A DNA stretch of 64,000 nt from Nonomuraea glycinis (GTDB lineage Bacteria > Actinomycetota > Actinomycetes > Streptosporangiales > Streptosporangiaceae), in the NCBI RefSeq assembly GCF_014646515.1, contig NZ_BMNK01000010.1, positions 205,156 to 269,155 of the forward strand. The letters are read 5' to 3'. The notes beneath the pieces are model-generated. The model worked only from the letters and a program-made list of their open reading frames with translations. It ran no database searches and had not been told where the DNA came from. Made by a program: the position numbers and the translations under genes. Every line of letters starts with the position of its first letter. The stretch's first letter is position 1. This document shows, one piece after another, positions 7,556 to 15,411 of the stretch.

Positions 7556-8505
7556 TTGACTCCGCTCATGAGCAGCTCGCCGATGGCCGCGCTGATGGGC
7601 AGCGCGGCCGCGTCCTCGATCCAGAGGAACTGGCCGTTCGGGTTGATCTCCAGGAAGACGTGGCGGTCGTCCGGCGTGAGGATCAGGTCGATCGCGCCGT
7701 AGGTGAGCCCGAGGCGTTCGACCAGTTCGAGGCAGCGTCGGGAGATTTCTGCGGGCAGTTCGTGCGGCCGGATGGGCGTCGCGCCGGGGTCGTAGTGCCG
7801 CCAGTCGTACCTTGTGTGGTTGCTCACCTGGGAGTGGATCTCGGCGGCGAAGATCGCGCTTCCGACCACGGTCACCCGTAGCTCGACGCGCTTGGGCACG
7901 TACGCCTGGATGATGATCGGGCAGAGGCGCAGGGTGCCCGCGTACGTGATGTCCGTGGGGGTTACGGGGGCCGCGAACCGGCCGAAATCCGGCTCAGGTC
8001 GGTTGCCGTGCACGGGCTTGGTGATCACACGGCCTTCGTGCCGGTCGTAGAAGTCGAGAAAGCTCTCGGGGTCGTTCGTGATCAGCGTCGCGGGGAGCTC
8101 GAAGCCCAGCTGCCGGGCCAGTTCCAGCTGGTACGGCTTGCTTGCCGCGCGGTCGATGACCGGACGCGCGGCGGGGATCGTGAGGCAGTCGAGGCTGTCC
8201 CAGAGCGCTTCGGCCATGAGGCGGCACTCCTCCTGCACGTAGTCGCGTCCGGCGACCTGCGGATGGGCCACCGGGTCACGCGGCCGGCGGTACCAGAGCG
8301 CGGTCAGCTCGTCGAGGGCGATGCGGCGGCCACCGTGGTCGAGCACCCGGCCGGTCGAACCGTCACCGGAATGGCCGATCTCAAGGGTGGCATCGGTGGG
8401 AAAGGAGGCGGGATCGAAGACGATGACGTCCGCACCGGCGGCCGTGACTGATTTCACGACCCGGTCGGCGTGCTCATCTCCGTCAGAGGTCAGGACGAGG
8501 ATCAT
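7552..8505 (-). CDS. MvdD-type ATP-grasp ribosomal peptide maturase
   Basis: 317 residues. ATP-grasp enzymes of this type join side-chain carboxylates of a precursor peptide to Ser/Thr hydroxyls (omega-ester) or Lys (omega-amide). The N-terminal pre-grasp part (MILVLTSDGDEHADRVV) and length fit the MvdC/MvdD/SAV_5884-like family. The ATP-binding region has RVITKPVHGN and the metal-binding end has VFLEINPNGQFLWIED (Glu and Asn ligands). The ATG start at 8505 lies 194 bases from the precursor stop, across a repeat and a hairpin. Its stop overlaps the start of the PpiC-related gene. Family assignment is strong; the bond formed here is not known. Confidence 0.9.
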   Translation of the reverse strand: MILVLTSDGDEHADRVVKSVTAAGADVIVFDPASFPTDATLEIGHSGDGSTGRVLDHGGRRIALDELTALWYRRPRDPVAHPQVAGRDYVQEECRLMAEALWDSLDCLTIPAARPVIDRAASKPYQLELARQLGFELPATLITNDPESFLDFYDRHEGRVITKPVHGNRPEPDFGRFAAPVTPTDITYAGTLRLCPIIIQAYVPKRVELRVTVVGSAIFAAEIHSQVSNHTRYDWRHYDPGATPIRPHELPAEISRRCLELVERLGLTYGAIDLILTPDDRHVFLEINPNGQFLWIEDAAALPISAAIGELLMSGVK

Positions 8506-8573
8506 CAGCGTGGCTCCGGACGAGGGCGCGAAGGCGAGGACTGCAAGGTGGGGGGCGCCAAGGCGACGGCGGA

Positions 8574-8660
8574 GCCCCGAAGGTGAGAGCCGGAAGGTGA
8601 GAGCCGGAAGGTGAGGGCCCGAAGGTGAGGGCCCGAAGGTGAGGGCCCGAAGGCGGGGGC
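8574..8660. repeat. 14-bp tandem repeat between RiPP precursor and ATP-grasp gene
   Basis: Five to six units of GGTGAGAGCCGGAA, changing to GGTGAGGGCCCGAA, lie in the untranslated gap 8506-8699. The 14-base period is not a multiple of three, which fits non-coding sequence. No other gene is seen in this gap. Confidence 0.8.
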
Positions 8661-8666
8661 GATGGT

Positions 8667-8692
8667 GGGGGCGCGAGTTGGGTCGCGCCCCC
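8667..8692 (-). terminator. Perfect hairpin just after the RiPP precursor gene (attenuator or terminator)
   Basis: A 10-bp perfect stem (8667-8676 pairing with 8683-8692) with a 6-base loop starts 8 bases after the precursor stop. There is no T tract, as is common for actinobacterial hairpin terminators. Its place between precursor and modification genes would allow more precursor than enzyme to be made (inference). Confidence 0.65.
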
Positions 8693-8699
8693 GTGGGGG

Positions 8700-8849
8700 C
8701 TAGTTGCTGTCGCCCGAGGTGTGGCTGTGGTTGCCGTGGATCGTGATGACCTGGCTCTTGGCGCCGCCGCTCACCTGAAGAAGCTGCCCCTCATCGAGCT
8801 CCGGGCCGAGAGCCGCGATGTCGTCCAGCGTGGTACGCGTCTTGCTCAT
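8700..8849 (-). CDS. RiPP precursor peptide with double-glycine leader (49 residues)
   Basis: Short gene read directly from sequence: ATG at 8849, TAG at 8700-8702, with AGAAGGG about 12 bases upstream. The leader (residues 1-29) ends in LDEGQLLQVSGG, a classic double-glycine leader with the acidic/hydrophobic spacing recognised by C39 peptidases. Cleavage after Gly29 leaves the 20-residue core AKSQVITIHGNHSHTSGDSN. The core has Ser, Thr and Lys as possible ester or amide donors but only one acidic residue (Asp47), and three His in HGNHSH. It has no Cys. It is first gene of the operon with ATP-grasp, PpiC-related and C39 exporter genes, so the assignment rests on both leader and context. The final modification is unknown. 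Confidence 0.88.
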   Translation of the reverse strand: MSKTRTTLDDIAALGPELDEGQLLQVSGGAKSQVITIHGNHSHTSGDSN

Positions 8850-9037
8850 GTGGATGAGCCCTTCTTCCCGTACGGAACACCTGGTGTGCTCCGTTGCATG
8901 AGGAAAGTTAGGCGAGCGGCCCCCGGCCGGGCGTCCGTCAGCCGGGTGATCTCAGATCCTCCCTCCAGCGGACGCGGATGCGTGCGGCCTCCGCCGGGCG
9001 GGGTGACGGGCGCGGGAGGTACGGGTAAGTTCCGTTC
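8850..9037. promoter_or_regulatory. Divergent promoter region of the RiPP operon and DUF402 gene
   Basis: 188 bases between divergent starts. For the leftward operon, a TAACTT hexamer about 60 bases upstream of the precursor ATG could be a -10 box, but no convincing -35 is seen. No clear operator is visible. Function is inferred from position only. Confidence 0.4.
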
Positions 9038-9532
9038 GTGGGAAATGTGAAGATTGTTTACCGCAAGTACGGCGGAGCGCTGCACTGGAACCATCTGGGC
9101 AAGCTGCTGGGGGAGGACGAGCACGGCGTGTGGGTGGCGGTGCCGAGCGGGACCGTCGCGCGCAAGGGGGAGGGGCCGCCGGTCACCTGGCAGACCGACT
9201 GCCTCATGCTGTTCCCGCGCGATGCCTGGTGGACGGCGACCTTCCACTCGCTGCCGCACACGTGTGAGATCTACGTCGACGTCACGACCGTGCCCGAGTG
9301 GCGTGACGGTGAGATGACCATGTTCGATCTGGATCTCGACGTGATCAGGATGCGGGACGGGCGGCTGTTTCTGGATGACGAGGACGAGTTCGCCGAGCAT
9401 CAGGTGCTGCTCGGCTACCCGCGGGACATGATCGTTCGGGCTGAGGAGACCGCGCGGTGGCTGCTCGCGGCGGTGGAGCGGCGGGAAGAACCGTTCGGTG
9501 GTGCGCACCTGCGCTGGATGGGGGAGGGTTAG
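9038..9532 (+). CDS. DUF402 domain protein (possible nucleoside diphosphate phosphatase)
   Basis: 164-residue cytoplasmic protein of the DUF402/Ntdp fold. The conserved acidic residues in MTMFDLDLDVIRMRDGRLFLDDEDEF and the Trp/Tyr-rich beta strands (WWTATFHS, CEIYVDVTT) are characteristic. Characterised relatives hydrolyse nucleoside di- or triphosphates or act in antibiotic pathways (FomD). The start is GTG at 9038; a second GTG at 9047 is possible. It ends 4 bases into the converging gene on the other strand, and has no obvious link to the RiPP operon it diverges from. Confidence 0.8.
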   Translation: MGNVKIVYRKYGGALHWNHLGKLLGEDEHGVWVAVPSGTVARKGEGPPVTWQTDCLMLFPRDAWWTATFHSLPHTCEIYVDVTTVPEWRDGEMTMFDLDLDVIRMRDGRLFLDDEDEFAEHQVLLGYPRDMIVRAEETARWLLAAVERREEPFGGAHLRWMGEG

Positions 9533-10779
9533 CGGCCGGCGATCCGGAGGGCGTCTTTCATGGCCGCCCATCGCTGTGGGCTCGCCAAGCCCGCGTGGTA
9601 GAGGTGGATCTCCGACGCGCCCGCCTTGACGTACGTGCTGAGGAGCTCGGCGAGGGCCCCGGCGTCGGCGGGGCGGGGCGGCAGTGCCAGGACGTACGCG
9701 CCGACCCGCTGACCTGGGCCGCACAGCTCGCCGAGGCGGGACAGCCGGGCGGCGTCCTTGTCCGGGTCGCCCCAGCAGTTGCCCACCAGCACGTCGGCCG
9801 CCTGCTCTCCCTCGGGGAGTGCGGCGAACGGGCCGGTGGCCCAGGGGTCGGGGTCGGCGTGCAGGGCGATGGGCAGGTTCGGCGCCACCTGCCGGGCCGT
9901 GGAGGTCAGGCGTCGGCGCAGGGCCGCCGACAGTTCGACGCGTACGGCACGCACCTCGTCGGCGAGCGGCCCGAGAGCGGTCTCCAGGACGCTGGAGCCG
10001 GTGCCACCGGGCGCAGCCGGGCCGTCGTCGACGGTGGCTCGCACCCGCTCCCCGGTGTCGGCGGCCGGGCCGTCGTCGACGGCTCGCCCTCGCTCCCTGG
10101 TGTCGGCGGCCGGGCTGTCGACGGTGGCTCGCACCGGCTCCCCGGTGTCGACGGCCGCTCGTACCCGCTCCCCGGTGCCCGCCGGGTACCGGTCCGCGCA
10201 GCGCGTGCAGAAGCAGAGTGACATCAGGCCGGCGTCGAAGTCGGCGCCCGCGGTCTTCTCGTGCACGCTCTGGTGCCCGAACCCCATCGGCCCGCATCCT
10301 TCGAGGATCAGCCCGTCCGGCTCCCCGGCCGTCAGCACCTCGCGCACCAACCGCTCGCAGTAGTCGGCCACGTCCTCCCAGGCGGGGCAGAGCGCGTACG
10401 GGTAGCGATCCCCGAAGGCGTTGCGTACCACCAGGTCCGGATGTGCCTGCCCGAGGTGGGCGTTGTGCGTCAGCACGGTCCACGCGTACACCTTCAGCCC
10501 GGCCGCGCGCAGCGCGTCGCTCGCGAGCAGATAGGCGTCCGGCGTGGTCCAGGTGGGCGCGGCGGGCACCAGGCGGCCCCAGGCTTCGGCCCGCACCGGC
10601 AGGTAGAACGCCGAGTGCGGCACGTCGAGGACGCGGTGCGCGGGGTGCAGCGGGGTGGCCGCGCGGGTGGAGTGGTAACTGGCGGCCAGGGCGACGGCGT
10701 CCACCCCGAGCGCGGCCAGGCGCTCGGGGGCGGCGGAGTCGCCGACGATGTCCCAGGGGTAGGCGTAGACGAGGTTCAC
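9529..10779 (-). CDS. Uncharacterised alanine-rich, TIM-barrel-like protein of the aldarate operon
   Basis: 416 residues. I do not recognise a named family. The pattern of alternating strands and helices, with motifs such as LKVYAWTVLTHNAHLG, DGLILEGCGP and CFCTRC, suggests a glycosidase-like TIM barrel. The GTG start overlaps the stop of the glucarate dehydratase gene (GTGA), so it is made together with that enzyme. A missing step in this operon is hydrolysis or isomerisation of the aldarolactone made by uronate dehydrogenase; this protein could be considered for it, but I see no metal-binding HxH motif to support that. A repeat insert (about residues 195-255, TGERVRA.VD and DDGPAADTGERVRATV) breaks the middle. 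Confidence 0.7.
   Translation of the reverse strand: MNLVYAYPWDIVGDSAAPERLAALGVDAVALAASYHSTRAATPLHPAHRVLDVPHSAFYLPVRAEAWGRLVPAAPTWTTPDAYLLASDALRAAGLKVYAWTVLTHNAHLGQAHPDLVVRNAFGDRYPYALCPAWEDVADYCERLVREVLTAGEPDGLILEGCGPMGFGHQSVHEKTAGADFDAGLMSLCFCTRCADRYPAGTGERVRAAVDTGEPVRATVDSPAADTRERGRAVDDGPAADTGERVRATVDDGPAAPGGTGSSVLETALGPLADEVRAVRVELSAALRRRLTSTARQVAPNLPIALHADPDPWATGPFAALPEGEQAADVLVGNCWGDPDKDAARLSRLGELCGPGQRVGAYVLALPPRPADAGALAELLSTYVKAGASEIHLYHAGLASPQRWAAMKDALRIAGR
10020..10190 (-). repeat. Degenerate 45-48-bp repeats within the TIM-barrel-like gene
   Basis: Three to four related units built around GACGGTGGCTCGCACC and GCTCCCCGGTGTCGGCGG. They encode copies of VDDGPAADTGERVRA-like sequence in a linker. 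Lengths vary by multiples of three. Confidence 0.7.
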
Positions 10780-12032
10780 CAGCGGGGCCGCTCAGCGGTG
10801 AAGGCCGGCTCGAAACGGCGCAGGTACGTCGTGTCGTCGCGGGCGGTGACGCCGCACGTGAGGTACTGCTCGTGCATGACGGCGAGTGCGTCGCGGTCGA
10901 GTTCGACGCCGAGGCCGGGGCCGGCGGGCACGGGGACGGCGCCGTCGACGAAGCTGAGGGCGCCGGGCGCGACCACGTCCTGGCCGTTCTGCCAGGGGGT
11001 GTGGGTGTCGCAGGCGCTGGTGAGGTTGGGGGTGGCGGCGGCGAGGTGGGTCATGGCGGCGAGGCTGATGCCGAGGTGCGAGTTGGAGTGCATGGACAGC
11101 TCCAGGCCGAAGGTCTCGCACAGGGAGGCGACGTGCGCGGTGCGCACCAGGCCGCCCCAGTAGTGGTGGTCGAGCAGCAGCACGCCGATGGCGCGGGCGG
11201 CGATGGCGGGGGGCAGGTGCTCGGGGGTGACGACGCACATGTTGGTCGCCAGGGGCATGGAGACCTGGGCGGCGACGGCGGCCATGCCGGCGATGTCGGG
11301 AGTGGGGTCTTCGAGGTACTCCAGCACGCCGTCGAGTTCGCGGCCGACCCGGATGGAGGTGTCCACGCTCCAGACGGCGTTCGGGTCCAGGCGCAGCGGC
11401 ACGCCGGGGAACGCCTCGTGCAGCGCCTGGGTGGCGGCGATCTCCTGGTCGGGCTCGAAGACGCCGCCCTTGAGCTTGATCGAGGTGAAGCCGTATTCCT
11501 TGATGAACAGCGACGCCTGCTCGACGACCCCTTCGGGATCGAGCGCGGCGCCGAACCTGTCGGGCTCGGCGCCGGGGTGGCCCGCCCACTTGTAGAACAG
11601 ATAGGCGCTGTACGGCACGGCGTCGCGGACCCGGCCGCCGAGCAGGTCGACCACGGGCACGCCGGCCGCCTTGCCGCGGATGTCCAGACTGGCCACCTCG
11701 AACGGGGAGAACACCCGGTCGACGCTCTTCTCCTTGGTGGCGGCGCCGGTCAGGCCGTGCAGGTCGCTCACCGCGTCGCCGACGGTGGCGGCGATCCTGG
11801 CGTACATCTGGTTCGTGGCGTGCACGTCGAGGCCGATCAGGACTTCGGCGCACTCCCGTACCTTGGTCAGGTGGCCCAGGTCGCCGTAGGTCTCGCCGAG
11901 CCCGGTCAGGCCCTCATCGGTGATCACCTCGACGATCGTGCGCAGGGCCCATGGTTCGTGGACCCCTGCGGCGTTCAGCAGAGGCGGGTCCTTGAATGCG
12001 ACAGGGGTGACGTTGATCTGCGTAATGATCAT
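10776..12032 (-). CDS. gudD: Glucarate dehydratase (enolase superfamily)
   Basis: Converts D-glucarate (and related aldarates) to 5-dehydro-4-deoxyglucarate. The enolase-superfamily barrel shows the catalytic Lys in TSIKLKGGVF, acidic metal ligands (RLDPNAVW, LEDPTPD, and Asn in LATNMCV) and the His/Asp part SMHSNSHLGISLAA typical of GlucD. I use the ATG at 12032 (MIITQINVTPVAF), which matches where the family begins; in-frame starts at 12047 and 12059 lie inside a palindromic operator. No Shine-Dalgarno is clear, so a leaderless transcript is possible. It is coupled to the downstream unknown gene and divergent from the semialdehyde dehydrogenase gene, whose enzyme acts two steps later. Confidence 0.92.
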   Translation of the reverse strand: MIITQINVTPVAFKDPPLLNAAGVHEPWALRTIVEVITDEGLTGLGETYGDLGHLTKVRECAEVLIGLDVHATNQMYARIAATVGDAVSDLHGLTGAATKEKSVDRVFSPFEVASLDIRGKAAGVPVVDLLGGRVRDAVPYSAYLFYKWAGHPGAEPDRFGAALDPEGVVEQASLFIKEYGFTSIKLKGGVFEPDQEIAATQALHEAFPGVPLRLDPNAVWSVDTSIRVGRELDGVLEYLEDPTPDIAGMAAVAAQVSMPLATNMCVVTPEHLPPAIAARAIGVLLLDHHYWGGLVRTAHVASLCETFGLELSMHSNSHLGISLAAMTHLAAATPNLTSACDTHTPWQNGQDVVAPGALSFVDGAVPVPAGPGLGVELDRDALAVMHEQYLTCGVTARDDTTYLRRFEPAFTAERPRW

Positions 12033-12041
12033 GTGATCGCC

Positions 12042-12057
12042 GTTCATATATGTGAAC
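12042..12057. promoter_or_regulatory. Palindromic operator GTTCATATATGTGAAC
   Basis: Inverted repeat with GTTCA/TGAAC arms between the divergent gudD and semialdehyde dehydrogenase genes. It closely resembles the palindrome at 18519-18533 before the binding-protein gene. The likely binder is the IclR regulator at 14583-15350 (inference). Confidence 0.6.
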
Positions 12058-12136
12058 AATGGTCAGATTTGTGGACAGAATGCGGCAACTGTAAGAATCG
12101 AGCTGAGACAGTGTCAAGACTCCGAAGGGCCATTCG

Positions 12137-13606
12137 ATGATCTACGGATACGACCCCAGAACCGGCGAGACCGTGGGCGACGCCCTCCCCGAGACGGATC
12201 GCGACGGGGTCGACATGATCGTCTCCGCCGCGGCGGCCGCGGGCGAGGCGTGGCGCGCGACCCCCGCCGCCGAGCGGGCACAGGCGCTCGAAGCCGTCGC
12301 GGACGCGCTGGCCGCCGAGACCGACGAGCTGTGGCGGCTCGCCGACCGCGAGACCGCGCTCGGCGAGGTACGGCTGCGCGGCGAGGTGGCCAGGACGGCC
12401 GGGCAGTTCCGGCTCTTCGCCCAGGTGATCAGGGACGGCGGCTACCTGGAGGCGATCGTCGACCACGCCGATCCCGCCTCCGCCCCGCCCAGGCCGGACG
12501 TACGCCGGATGAAGCAGCCGCTGGCCGGGGTGGTGGCGGTGTTCGCGGCGAGCAACTTCCCGTTCGCCTTCTCGGTGGCCGGTGGCGACACCGCCTCCGC
12601 GCTCGCCGCGGGCTGCCCCGTGGTGGTCAAGGCGCACCCGGGCCATCCCCACACCTCCGCGCGGGTGGCCCAGATCGTCCGCCGCGCGCTGCCGTACCCT
12701 GACCTGCTCGGGCTGGTGCAGGGCATGCGGGCGGGGGCCGACCTGGTCCAGCACCCGAGGGTGGTGGCGGCCGGGTTCACCGGGTCCGTCGCGGGCGGCA
12801 AGGCGATCCAGGGCCTCATCGACGAGCGGGAGGTGCCGATCCCGTTCTTCGGCGAGCTGGGCAGCGTCAACCCGGTCGTGGTGCTGCCGTCGGCGCCCAA
12901 GGCCGCGGTGGCGAGCGGGTTCGCCACTTCGCTCACGATGGGCGTGGGGCAGTTCTGCACCAATCCCGGGCTGATGTTCGTGCCGGAGGACGACGAGCTC
13001 CGCACGGCGCTGGTCGAGGCCGTCGAGGGGACGACGGGCGGCCCGATGCTGGCCGAGCGGATCAGGGACGGCTATCTGGGCGGCGTGGGCCGCCTCGGTG
13101 AGCTGCGGCTGCTGGCCGAGGGCAAGCCGGGGGAGGGGGAGTGGGCGGTCACGCCCAAGGTGTTCACCACGGATGTGAAGACCTTCGCCGACAAGCTGCC
13201 GGGCATCGGTGAGGAGTGCTTCGGCCCGGCGTCGATCGTGGTGACCTACCGCGAGCTCGCCGAGCTGCGGCCCGTGCTGGAGCGGCTCGACGGATCGCTG
13301 ACCGCCACCGTGCACGGCACCGACCCCGGCGAGGCCGCCGAGATCACCGAGGCGCTCGGCGCCCGGGCCGGGCGGCTCATCTGGAACGGCTGGCCCACGG
13401 GCGTGGCCGTCACCTGGGCCATGCACCACGGCGGACCCTGGCCCGCCGCGACGTCCACGACCACCTCGGTCGGCGCCACGGCCATCGACCGCTGGCTCGC
13501 GCCCAGGGCCTATCAGGACTGGCCGGAGCAGCTGCTGCCGGACGAGCTCAAGGACGACAACCCGCTGAACGTCCCGCGCCGGGTCGACGGCACCTTGACC
13601 CGCTGA
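12137..13606 (+). CDS. 2-oxoglutarate semialdehyde dehydrogenase (NADP-dependent aldehyde dehydrogenase)
   Basis: 489 residues. Oxidises 2,5-dioxopentanoate to 2-oxoglutarate, the last step of the aldarate pathway. It has the catalytic Glu in FFGELGSVNPVV and Cys in MGVGQFCTNPG, and ASNFPFAFSVAGGDTASALAAGCPVVVKAHPGH in the cofactor-binding part. That pattern (VKAHPGHP) fits the KGSADH branch and not general aldehyde dehydrogenases. The ATG start has GAAGGG about 11 bases upstream. It is the only such enzyme in the window, so it would have to serve both kdgD paralogues. Confidence 0.92.
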   Translation: MIYGYDPRTGETVGDALPETDRDGVDMIVSAAAAAGEAWRATPAAERAQALEAVADALAAETDELWRLADRETALGEVRLRGEVARTAGQFRLFAQVIRDGGYLEAIVDHADPASAPPRPDVRRMKQPLAGVVAVFAASNFPFAFSVAGGDTASALAAGCPVVVKAHPGHPHTSARVAQIVRRALPYPDLLGLVQGMRAGADLVQHPRVVAAGFTGSVAGGKAIQGLIDEREVPIPFFGELGSVNPVVVLPSAPKAAVASGFATSLTMGVGQFCTNPGLMFVPEDDELRTALVEAVEGTTGGPMLAERIRDGYLGGVGRLGELRLLAEGKPGEGEWAVTPKVFTTDVKTFADKLPGIGEECFGPASIVVTYRELAELRPVLERLDGSLTATVHGTDPGEAAEITEALGARAGRLIWNGWPTGVAVTWAMHHGGPWPAATSTTTSVGATAIDRWLAPRAYQDWPEQLLPDELKDDNPLNVPRRVDGTLTR

Positions 13607-13625
13607 CGGCCCCGCCGGCCGGCAC

Positions 13626-13654
13626 GGGCCGTGCGGACGCGCTCCGCACGGCCC
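13626..13654. terminator. Hairpin terminator between converging aldarate genes
   Basis: A 12-bp perfect stem (13626-13637 with 13643-13654) and a 5-base loop, placed between the 3' ends of the semialdehyde dehydrogenase and kdgD. It can work in both directions. No T tract follows. Confidence 0.75.
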
Positions 13655-13661
13655 CATGCGG

Positions 13662-14570
13662 TCAGGCTCCCACGATCTCGAGCCCGGCCGCGATGATCTT
13701 CTCCAGCTCCGCCACGTGCTCGGCCGACGCGTCGACCAGCGGTGGACGTACCCCTCCGACGTCCTGGCCGCGCAGCCTGAGCCCCGCCTTGACGAGCGAG
13801 ACGGCGTAGCCGGGCACCAGGTCGCGGAGCTGGACCAGCGGCAGGTAGAAGCTGGTCAGCAGCCGCTGGGCCAGCGCGTCGTCGCCGCTCGTCACCGCCC
13901 GGTAGAAGGCCAGCGCGATCTCCGGCGCGAACGCGAACGCGGCGCTGGAGTAGAGGCTCACGCCCATCCCCCGGAAGGCCGCCACGGTCAGCTCCGCGGT
14001 CGGCAGCCCGTTGAAGAACGTGAACTCGCTGCCGGGAGCCTGCTGCCGCACCGTCAGGATGATGCGCTGCAGCAGGTCGAAGTCCCCCAGCCCGTCCTTC
14101 AGCCCGATCACGTCCGGCATCCGCGCGAGCGTCGCCGTCGAGTCGGGGGTGAAGCGCGCGTTGCCCCGGTGGTAGACGATGACCGGCAGACCGGCCGCGT
14201 CCGCCACCTCGCGCACATACCGGATCAGCCCCTCAGGCGGGGCGGTGACCAGGTAGGGGGGCATCAGGAGCAGGCCGTCGGCCCCATGGGCGGCCGCGGC
14301 GCGCGCGACCGACTTGGCGAAGGGCAGCGAGCCCCCCGCCCCCGCGAAGACCGGGACGCGCCCGGCGGTCGCGGTGACGGAAGCCGCCACGACCCGGGTG
14401 TAGTCGTCCAGGTCGAGGGCGTTGAACTCGCCCGTGCCGCACGCGGTGAACACTCCTCCCGCCCCGGCTGACACTCCCTGGTCGACATGCTGGATCAGTG
14501 GCTGCTCGGCCACCTCGCCATCAGGTCCGAACGGAGTAACAGGAAAGAAGAGAACACCATCTAGCCGCAT
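13662..14570 (-). CDS. kdgD: 5-dehydro-4-deoxyglucarate dehydratase
   Basis: 302-residue DapA-like aldolase-fold enzyme that dehydrates and decarboxylates 5-dehydro-4-deoxyglucarate to 2,5-dioxopentanoate. Family features: LFFPVTPF near the start, FTACGTGEFNAL, the Tyr in VIVYHRGN, the Schiff-base Lys in DVIGLKDGLGD and FFNGLPTAELT. The ATG at 14570 is chosen because AAGGAGG lies 5 bases upstream; the TTG before it is unlikely. It lies 12 bases downstream of the IclR gene's stop codon in the same direction, so the regulator and this enzyme are probably co-transcribed. A close paralogue lies at 27168-28046. Confidence 0.94.
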   Translation of the reverse strand: MRLDGVLFFPVTPFGPDGEVAEQPLIQHVDQGVSAGAGGVFTACGTGEFNALDLDDYTRVVAASVTATAGRVPVFAGAGGSLPFAKSVARAAAAHGADGLLLMPPYLVTAPPEGLIRYVREVADAAGLPVIVYHRGNARFTPDSTATLARMPDVIGLKDGLGDFDLLQRIILTVRQQAPGSEFTFFNGLPTAELTVAAFRGMGVSLYSSAAFAFAPEIALAFYRAVTSGDDALAQRLLTSFYLPLVQLRDLVPGYAVSLVKAGLRLRGQDVGGVRPPLVDASAEHVAELEKIIAAGLEIVGA

Positions 14571-14582
14571 CAACGCCTCCTT

Positions 14583-15350
14583 CTAGCGGATGCCCTCCCG
14601 GCGGAGAGTGGCACCCAGCTTGTGGGTATGTCTGATCACCGCATCGGTCACCCGTTCCACGTCGGCGGGCGCCAGGCCCACCGGCATGGAGCAGCTGATC
14701 GCGTCGGTGGCCGGGATCCGGTAATCGACCGCGACCGCCACGCAGACCACGCCCGGCGTGCCCTGCTCGCGCTCGTAGGCCCATCCTCTGGCCCTGATCT
14801 TGTCGAGCTCGCCGGTCAGTTCGGCGAAGTCGGTGATCGTGTGATCGGTGATCGGGGCCAGAGGCTTCGGGATCAGGGCCGCGACCTCGTCGTCCGTGAG
14901 CTGCGCCAGCAGCACCTGGCCGAGGGCGGTGACATGGGCAGGTAAACGTCTGCCCACCCGGGGGATGATGTGGTGCGCTTCGCGCGAGTCCCTCGTGGCG
15001 AGATACAGCACGTGCGCCTCGTCCCGGCGAGCGAAGTGGACGGTGTGCCCGGTCTCCTCCCGCAGGTCCTCCAGCGCTTCCTGGGCGAACGGCAGCGCCA
15101 TATCCTTGTCCAGATAGGCGGTGCCGGTCAGCAGCGCGTGCGGCCCGATGCCGAACGTCGACTTCGCGCCGTCCGTCTCCACCCAGTTCAGCTCCACCAG
15201 GGTGCGCATCAGCGCGTGCAGGCTGCTGCGCGGGAACCCGGTGCGCTGCTGCAGCTCCGAGAGCGTCAAGGTCTCGCGGGAGGCGGCCAGTGTCTCCAGG
15301 ATGCGTACCGTCCGCTCGGCGGACTTGACCAGCTGCGGCTCCATGCTCAT
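14583..15350 (-). CDS. IclR family transcriptional regulator
   Basis: 255 residues. The N-terminal winged helix (residues 5-70, SAERTVRILETLAASRETLTLSELQQRTGFPRSSLHALMRTLVE) is followed by the IclR ligand-binding domain (about 85-250; GRRLPAHVTALGQVLLAQL, GWAYEREQGTPGVVCVAVAV, ATDAISCSMPVG). I use the ATG at 15350 with GGGGAGA 7 bases upstream; the frame is open further but without a signal. The likely ligand is an aldarate or pathway intermediate, and the likely targets are the palindromes at 12042 and 18519 (inference from position). Confidence 0.9.
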   Translation of the reverse strand: MSMEPQLVKSAERTVRILETLAASRETLTLSELQQRTGFPRSSLHALMRTLVELNWVETDGAKSTFGIGPHALLTGTAYLDKDMALPFAQEALEDLREETGHTVHFARRDEAHVLYLATRDSREAHHIIPRVGRRLPAHVTALGQVLLAQLTDDEVAALIPKPLAPITDHTITDFAELTGELDKIRARGWAYEREQGTPGVVCVAVAVDYRIPATDAISCSMPVGLAPADVERVTDAVIRHTHKLGATLRREGIR

Positions 15351-15393
15351 CCCATCTCCCCTGCGGATTAGATGTGTCAGCATATTGGATGCC

Positions 15394-15409
15394 GTCCAGA
15401 TACATGGAC
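15394..15409. promoter_or_regulatory. Palindrome GTCCAGATACATGGAC upstream of the IclR gene
   Basis: A 5-bp-arm inverted repeat in the 61-base gap before the regulator start. A wider GTGTC...GACAC pair brackets it. Possible autoregulatory site; its sequence differs from the TTCACATATGTGAA type sites nearby. Confidence 0.4.
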
Positions 15410-15411
15410 AC

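Noticed and set aside
10792..11853. Second minus frame of 353 codons inside gudD
   Set aside because: Arg/Pro/Gly-rich frame-shifted shadow of the enolase-superfamily gene.
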